DNA from: Lactonifactor sp. BIOML-A5 | GTDB taxonomy: Bacteria > Bacillota > Clostridia > Lachnospirales > Lachnospiraceae | Reading direction: 5' to 3' | Assembly: GCF_009677585.1 (NCBI RefSeq) | Contig: NZ_WKYV01000006.1 | Span: 1-64,000 of the forward strand | DNA: 64,000 nucleotides | Part shown: piece after piece, positions 60,713-64,000 of the stretch | Position numbering within the stretch: position 1 is the stretch's first letter | Layout: the number at the start of each line of letters is the position of its first letter | Program-made: the position numbers and the translations under genes | The notes under the pieces: model-generated | Database searches by the model: none | The model's input: only the letters and a program-made list of their open reading frames with translations | Told to the model about the DNA's origin: nothing

Positions 60713-63700
60713 ATGGCCGGAAATAAAAAGAATAAGAACAAAGGCTTCACTCTGGTGGAAGCGATTGTAACACTTACCATATTAGGAATTTTACTGACGA
60801 TTGCGGGCTTAGGCTTATCGGCGTATCTGCGCCATTCTGCCTTTGTGCGCAATAATAATTATGCCCAGACAATTTATTATGCGGCATCTTCTTCCCTGAA
60901 CCACTATAAGTCCACCGGGCAGCTGAAGGAACTTCAGGAGTATATGACACAGGGAGCCGGAAAGAATCAGACTGTGGACAGCTCTATGGTGGAGGATATG
61001 CCGGAGGAATATGACGGACGTCTGTACTATCTGACTTTGGTGCCCGGCAGCGCTGACACGGAGCGTTTATATGAATTGCTGGAGCCTTATATTTATGATG
61101 AATCTGTGCTTGACGCGGCCATTACTGTGGAATTCGATCCTGCGGAGGGACTCGTCTATTCGGTCTGTTACAGTGACTACGCAGACTCTTTCTACTACCA
61201 GAAGGGAGAGAGGACGAAGGAAGACCGGGGAAGTGTGAATATCAGCAGCCGTACCCGCAGCATCCGCAAAGAGCGGATGATTGGCTATTATTCGTCAGAT
61301 GAAATGTCCGAACAGTCACCGGGAGCCCTGGGCAAGCCTGAGCTTCAGGAGGTGGAGCTGGTAAACGACGAAGAACTTACCCTGAACTGGTATCTGAAAA
61401 AGGAGTATTCTGCACTGACCCAGTATCTGAATTATTCTATTAAGCTATATGACAAAGAGTCTAAAAAGCTCCAGGCCACGCTGGAAGTGAACACAGAGGA
61501 TAAGAATAAGATTCTGAAAAAAGGTTCTGACCTGGGGAATAAGATATTCTGTGATGTTACTCTTTACAGCTATGGGGCGGACGGAAAAGAAGAAAGCCAT
61601 ACCGTGATGAAAGACTGTCCTTTTTATGCCTACGGGGAGGGCAGCAGGCTCACTCTGGTTTTGGATGCCGTGGACCTGGGAGCTGTGGAAAAAACCTCCG
61701 TGGATGAGATGAAGGATACCCTGAGTGTCATCCGATTGGGACTTCAGGAGAAAACCATATATGCCAGAGTCAAAGCTTTTGCCAAGAATTATAAAGCCAG
61801 CGCCTGGAAACAGAGCAACAGTTCCTGCACCACCTTTGGGTCTGCCGTCCAAAACGGAAACCAGACAGTCTATGGCGTGAAGAATGCAAGGCATCTTTAT
61901 AATATACGGTTTTCTGAGAAGGAACGGGAGGCTCTTGCAGGGAAGAAAAAGGACACATCCAAAATTATTTATTCCCAGACAGGAAATATCAGGTGGAGTC
62001 GGGAGAACAGCATTCTCAGCAGGGAGCACGTCTATCAAAACGGCGCTGTACTGACTTCCGAACAAGATATAAATAATACAGCCTTTCCTCCCATCCGGAA
62101 GTTAACGGAAAGTTCCGCATATACAGGAAAAAGCGGCAATACAAAATACACCATAGAAAACCTGATTCTAAAGGCAGACAGCCCAAAAGTGGAAGAAGGT
62201 GACAAAACCCCCCAGGTGATAGAACCTCTGGGTCTGTTTGCTGTGAATGAAGGAACCATACAGGGGGCGGCCCTTTTGGAGGTGACCGCAGAGGGGGACA
62301 GCTGTGTGGGCGCGCTCTGCGGCAATGATAAGGGCAGTATTTCTGACTGCACGGTCAGCGGTTCTGTTACAGGGACTACAGATGTAGGAGGCCTTGTCGG
62401 AATCCAGACAGGAGAAAGGGATGCGGTGTATAAAAACCTGACCAACCAGGCTCATGTCTCCGGAAAGCTCCGGGTAGGAGGGATCATCGGGAGCATTGGA
62501 AGAACAGCAGGGGAGGATGAAAAGGAAAAAACAGGGGATACTCTTGAAAACTGCAGAAATTACGGGGGCATTACAGCCAGTGAGGCCTCCGGCAAATACA
62601 TAGGAGGCATCACTGGATACAGCGACGGAGGGATCCTAAAGGACTGCGTCAGCACCCCTTCCGTATCTGTGAACTATGAAGAAGAGAAGCCTGCGGATTT
62701 GTTTGGAGATTTTGTGGGCGGAATTGTGGGATACTCGAAAGACAGCGCCATCAGCGGCTGCAAGACCAGCAACCGTGATATACATAATAAAATCACAGAC
62801 GCTTACGTTGTGGGAAAACGTTTTGTGGGCGGGATTGCCGGATTTACGGAGGACAGTATACTGGACGGCAGCCTGCAGGCGAACCAGGCAAATATTCTGG
62901 GAGAATCCTATGTGGGCGGAATCGTGGGAGCCAACGGGATTCTGGACGCGGAAACGGGTACAGTATCAAAGGATGGCAAGAATGAAAAAACTGTGGAAAA
63001 CTGGACCAATGAAGGGATAGTTGTGGCCACAGCAGCCTTCGGAGGCGGGATTGCCGGATATAACGGCGGAAGGATTCTCGGCTGCACCAGCAGTGTGAAT
63101 ACCCTGTCCCAGGATGGGGAAGAGCTCCTTGCCAGGACGGAAAAGCTTGGGAAAAACGGAGATTATATCGGGGGAATTGCCGGTTATAATGAAGGAACCA
63201 TACGAAGCAAGGACGGCACCAGGGTGACCAGTGTAGTGGCCGGACATAACTATGTGGGCGGAATCGCGGGGTATAACCGGGCAGGGGATACCGGGGAGAA
63301 TGCGAGCATACGGGGCTACACCCTTGCGGGGGGTTACATCAGCGGCAGCTGCTTTGTGGGCGGATATGTGGGTCTGAACACAGGGACAGATATTTTCACA
63401 GAGGGCAGCCGCAGGATTGACTCCAATCCCAATGCGGTGGAGGGCTCCTATTTTGTGGGAGGTGTATTCGGAGGAAATATTATCTCCGTCTATGAGGAGA
63501 AAAGGATCCCCATTAACTGCGGGACAGACAACTTCCTGGGAAGTATCCGGGCAGAAGCAGGGGCTTTTGCCGGGGGATATGCGGGCTATACCCAGCTCGT
63601 GGCAACCGGGGAGGAGGCAGAAAAAACAGCCGCTCTCTACTGCACCATAGCTGACCGGCATGCCGGGGATGTTCCCGGGATGACAGGTGAGGTACTGGCA

Positions 63701-64000
63701 AATGAACTTTCCGCAGCTTCTACTACAGATGCTGTTTTAGAAATGTACAACGAAGAGGACGGCCGGGGAGGAAATCAGAATACTTTAAAATCTGTTGAGG
63801 CTGAGCTCTATGCAGGCGGTGTAGTGGGCTATAATGCCGGTAACACCAGCCTTCTTCTCAAAGGCATTCAGAACAACACACCGGTATACGCCTATTCGGA
63901 TACTGAAAATCAGGAGCTCTCCTATACGGAAACCTTTTCCTATGCCGGAGGGGTGATAGGCATAGCCTCCGAGCGGGTTACCATTGATGACTGCAGAAAT
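60713..64000 (+). CDS. Giant prepilin-like GLUG-repeat protein (3' end beyond the window)
   Basis: An open frame of at least 1,095 codons runs to the window edge without a stop. It starts with a type IV prepilin leader: MAGNKKNKNKG, cut after G11, then FTLVEAIVTLTILGILLTIAGLGL with E5 in place. Residues about 40-500 form an unrecognised region with fibronectin-like stretches (about 210-380). From about residue 500 on, units of roughly 20-45 residues recur with the core [YF]VGGI[VAI]G[YF][NST] and cysteines between, like GLUG repeats of surface adhesins. The protein is probably exported and part of or carried by a pilus-like structure. The Shine-Dalgarno sequence is weak, and an out-of-frame 7-codon ORF (60703-60726) overlaps the start. 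Confidence 0.8.
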   Translation, partial: MAGNKKNKNKGFTLVEAIVTLTILGILLTIAGLGLSAYLRHSAFVRNNNYAQTIYYAASSSLNHYKSTGQLKELQEYMTQGAGKNQTVDSSMVEDMPEEYDGRLYYLTLVPGSADTERLYELLEPYIYDESVLDAAITVEFDPAEGLVYSVCYSDYADSFYYQKGERTKEDRGSVNISSRTRSIRKERMIGYYSSDEMSEQSPGALGKPELQEVELVNDEELTLNWYLKKEYSALTQYLNYSIKLYDKESKKLQATLEVNTEDKNKILKKGSDLGNKIFCDVTLYSYGADGKEESHTVMKDCPFYAYGEGSRLTLVLDAVDLGAVEKTSVDEMKDTLSVIRLGLQEKTIYARVKAFAKNYKASAWKQSNSSCTTFGSAVQNGNQTVYGVKNARHLYNIRFSEKEREALAGKKKDTSKIIYSQTGNIRWSRENSILSREHVYQNGAVLTSEQDINNTAFPPIRKLTESSAYTGKSGNTKYTIENLILKADSPKVEEGDKTPQVIEPLGLFAVNEGTIQGAALLEVTAEGDSCVGALCGNDKGSISDCTVSGSVTGTTDVGGLVGIQTGERDAVYKNLTNQAHVSGKLRVGGIIGSIGRTAGEDEKEKTGDTLENCRNYGGITASEASGKYIGGITGYSDGGILKDCVSTPSVSVNYEEEKPADLFGDFVGGIVGYSKDSAISGCKTSNRDIHNKITDAYVVGKRFVGGIAGFTEDSILDGSLQANQANILGESYVGGIVGANGILDAETGTVSKDGKNEKTVENWTNEGIVVATAAFGGGIAGYNGGRILGCTSSVNTLSQDGEELLARTEKLGKNGDYIGGIAGYNEGTIRSKDGTRVTSVVAGHNYVGGIAGYNRAGDTGENASIRGYTLAGGYISGSCFVGGYVGLNTGTDIFTEGSRRIDSNPNAVEGSYFVGGVFGGNIISVYEEKRIPINCGTDNFLGSIRAEAGAFAGGYAGYTQLVATGEEAEKTAALYCTIADRHAGDVPGMTGEVLANELSAASTTDAVLEMYNEEDGRGGNQNTLKSVEAELYAGGVVGYNAGNTSLLLKGIQNNTPVYAYSDTENQELSYTETFSYAGGVIGIASERVTIDDCRN

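Noticed and set aside
62640..63900. Tandem DNA repeat or CRISPR-like array in the GLUG region
   Set aside because: The repetition is at protein level with variable spacing and diverged codons; there are no identical DNA repeats with unique spacers.

Overview
The window looks like the chromosome of an anaerobic, gut-type Clostridia bacterium, most likely of the Lachnospiraceae. This is inferred from AGGAGG-type ribosome binding sites, the gene complement (selenium-dependent molybdenum hydroxylase genes, 2-oxoacid:ferredoxin-type oxidoreductase, ADP-forming acyl-CoA synthetase, VanY/DacA peptidases, a 3'-open GLUG-like surface protein) and protein flavour; no rRNA or other species marker is present. 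It holds 53 protein genes that I can support. I see no tRNA, rRNA, CRISPR array, insertion sequence or phage gene.

Layout. 0.1-2.1 kb: truA, a PaaI-type thioesterase and an unknown gene, closed by a terminator. 2.2-10.8 kb (+): first half of a purine / selenium-dependent molybdenum hydroxylase locus: ssnA, ygfK, a FUSC-type membrane protein, an XdhC-like protein and a MobA/MocA-like nucleotidyltransferase fused to a ModE-like DNA-binding domain. 10.8-16.7 kb (-): flavin reductase, old-yellow-enzyme oxidoreductase, an ABC-class ATPase and an ABC exporter pair. 16.8-24 kb (+): isochorismatase-type hydrolase, CNNM/CorC-type protein, and a two-component system followed by a MacB-type ABC transporter. 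24-26.9 kb (-): a large hybrid histidine kinase. 27.1-32.2 kb (+): a cell-wall group (D,D-carboxypeptidase, response regulator, kinase, unknown membrane-anchored protein, VanY-type lipoprotein, acylphosphatase-like protein).

32.2-46.5 kb is the second half of the purine/selenium locus, divergent around a regulatory region at 37.85-38.06 kb. Leftward: a YheO-type regulator, dpaL, ygeY, ygeW, arcC. Rightward: a DUF3343 protein, selenium-type xanthine dehydrogenase, hydantoinase, yedF, yqeB, yqeC, then a DUF3089 lipoprotein and a mocA-like gene. Together these can be read as a route from oxidised purines through ring opening (hydrolases) and carbamoyl transfer to 2,3-diaminopropionate, pyruvate, ammonia and carbamoyl phosphate, with ATP made by carbamate kinase. 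A gapless 49-bp block shared by the ssnA promoter and the leftward promoter ties the two halves to one regulator.

46.5-50.5 kb: a prepilin-like protein, then (-) a MerR regulator, an alpha/beta hydrolase and an acyltransferase. 50.6-60.5 kb (+): a probable amino-acid-fermenting operon: ferredoxin, three 2-oxoacid oxidoreductase subunits, ADP-forming acyl-CoA synthetase, MFS transporter, amino-acid-dehydrogenase-like protein, YfcC-type transporter and an M20 amidohydrolase. It starts at a promoter with the MerR hallmark (19-bp spacer holding a dyad). 60.7 kb to the end: a very long protein with a type IV prepilin leader and many GLUG-like repeats, cut by the window edge.
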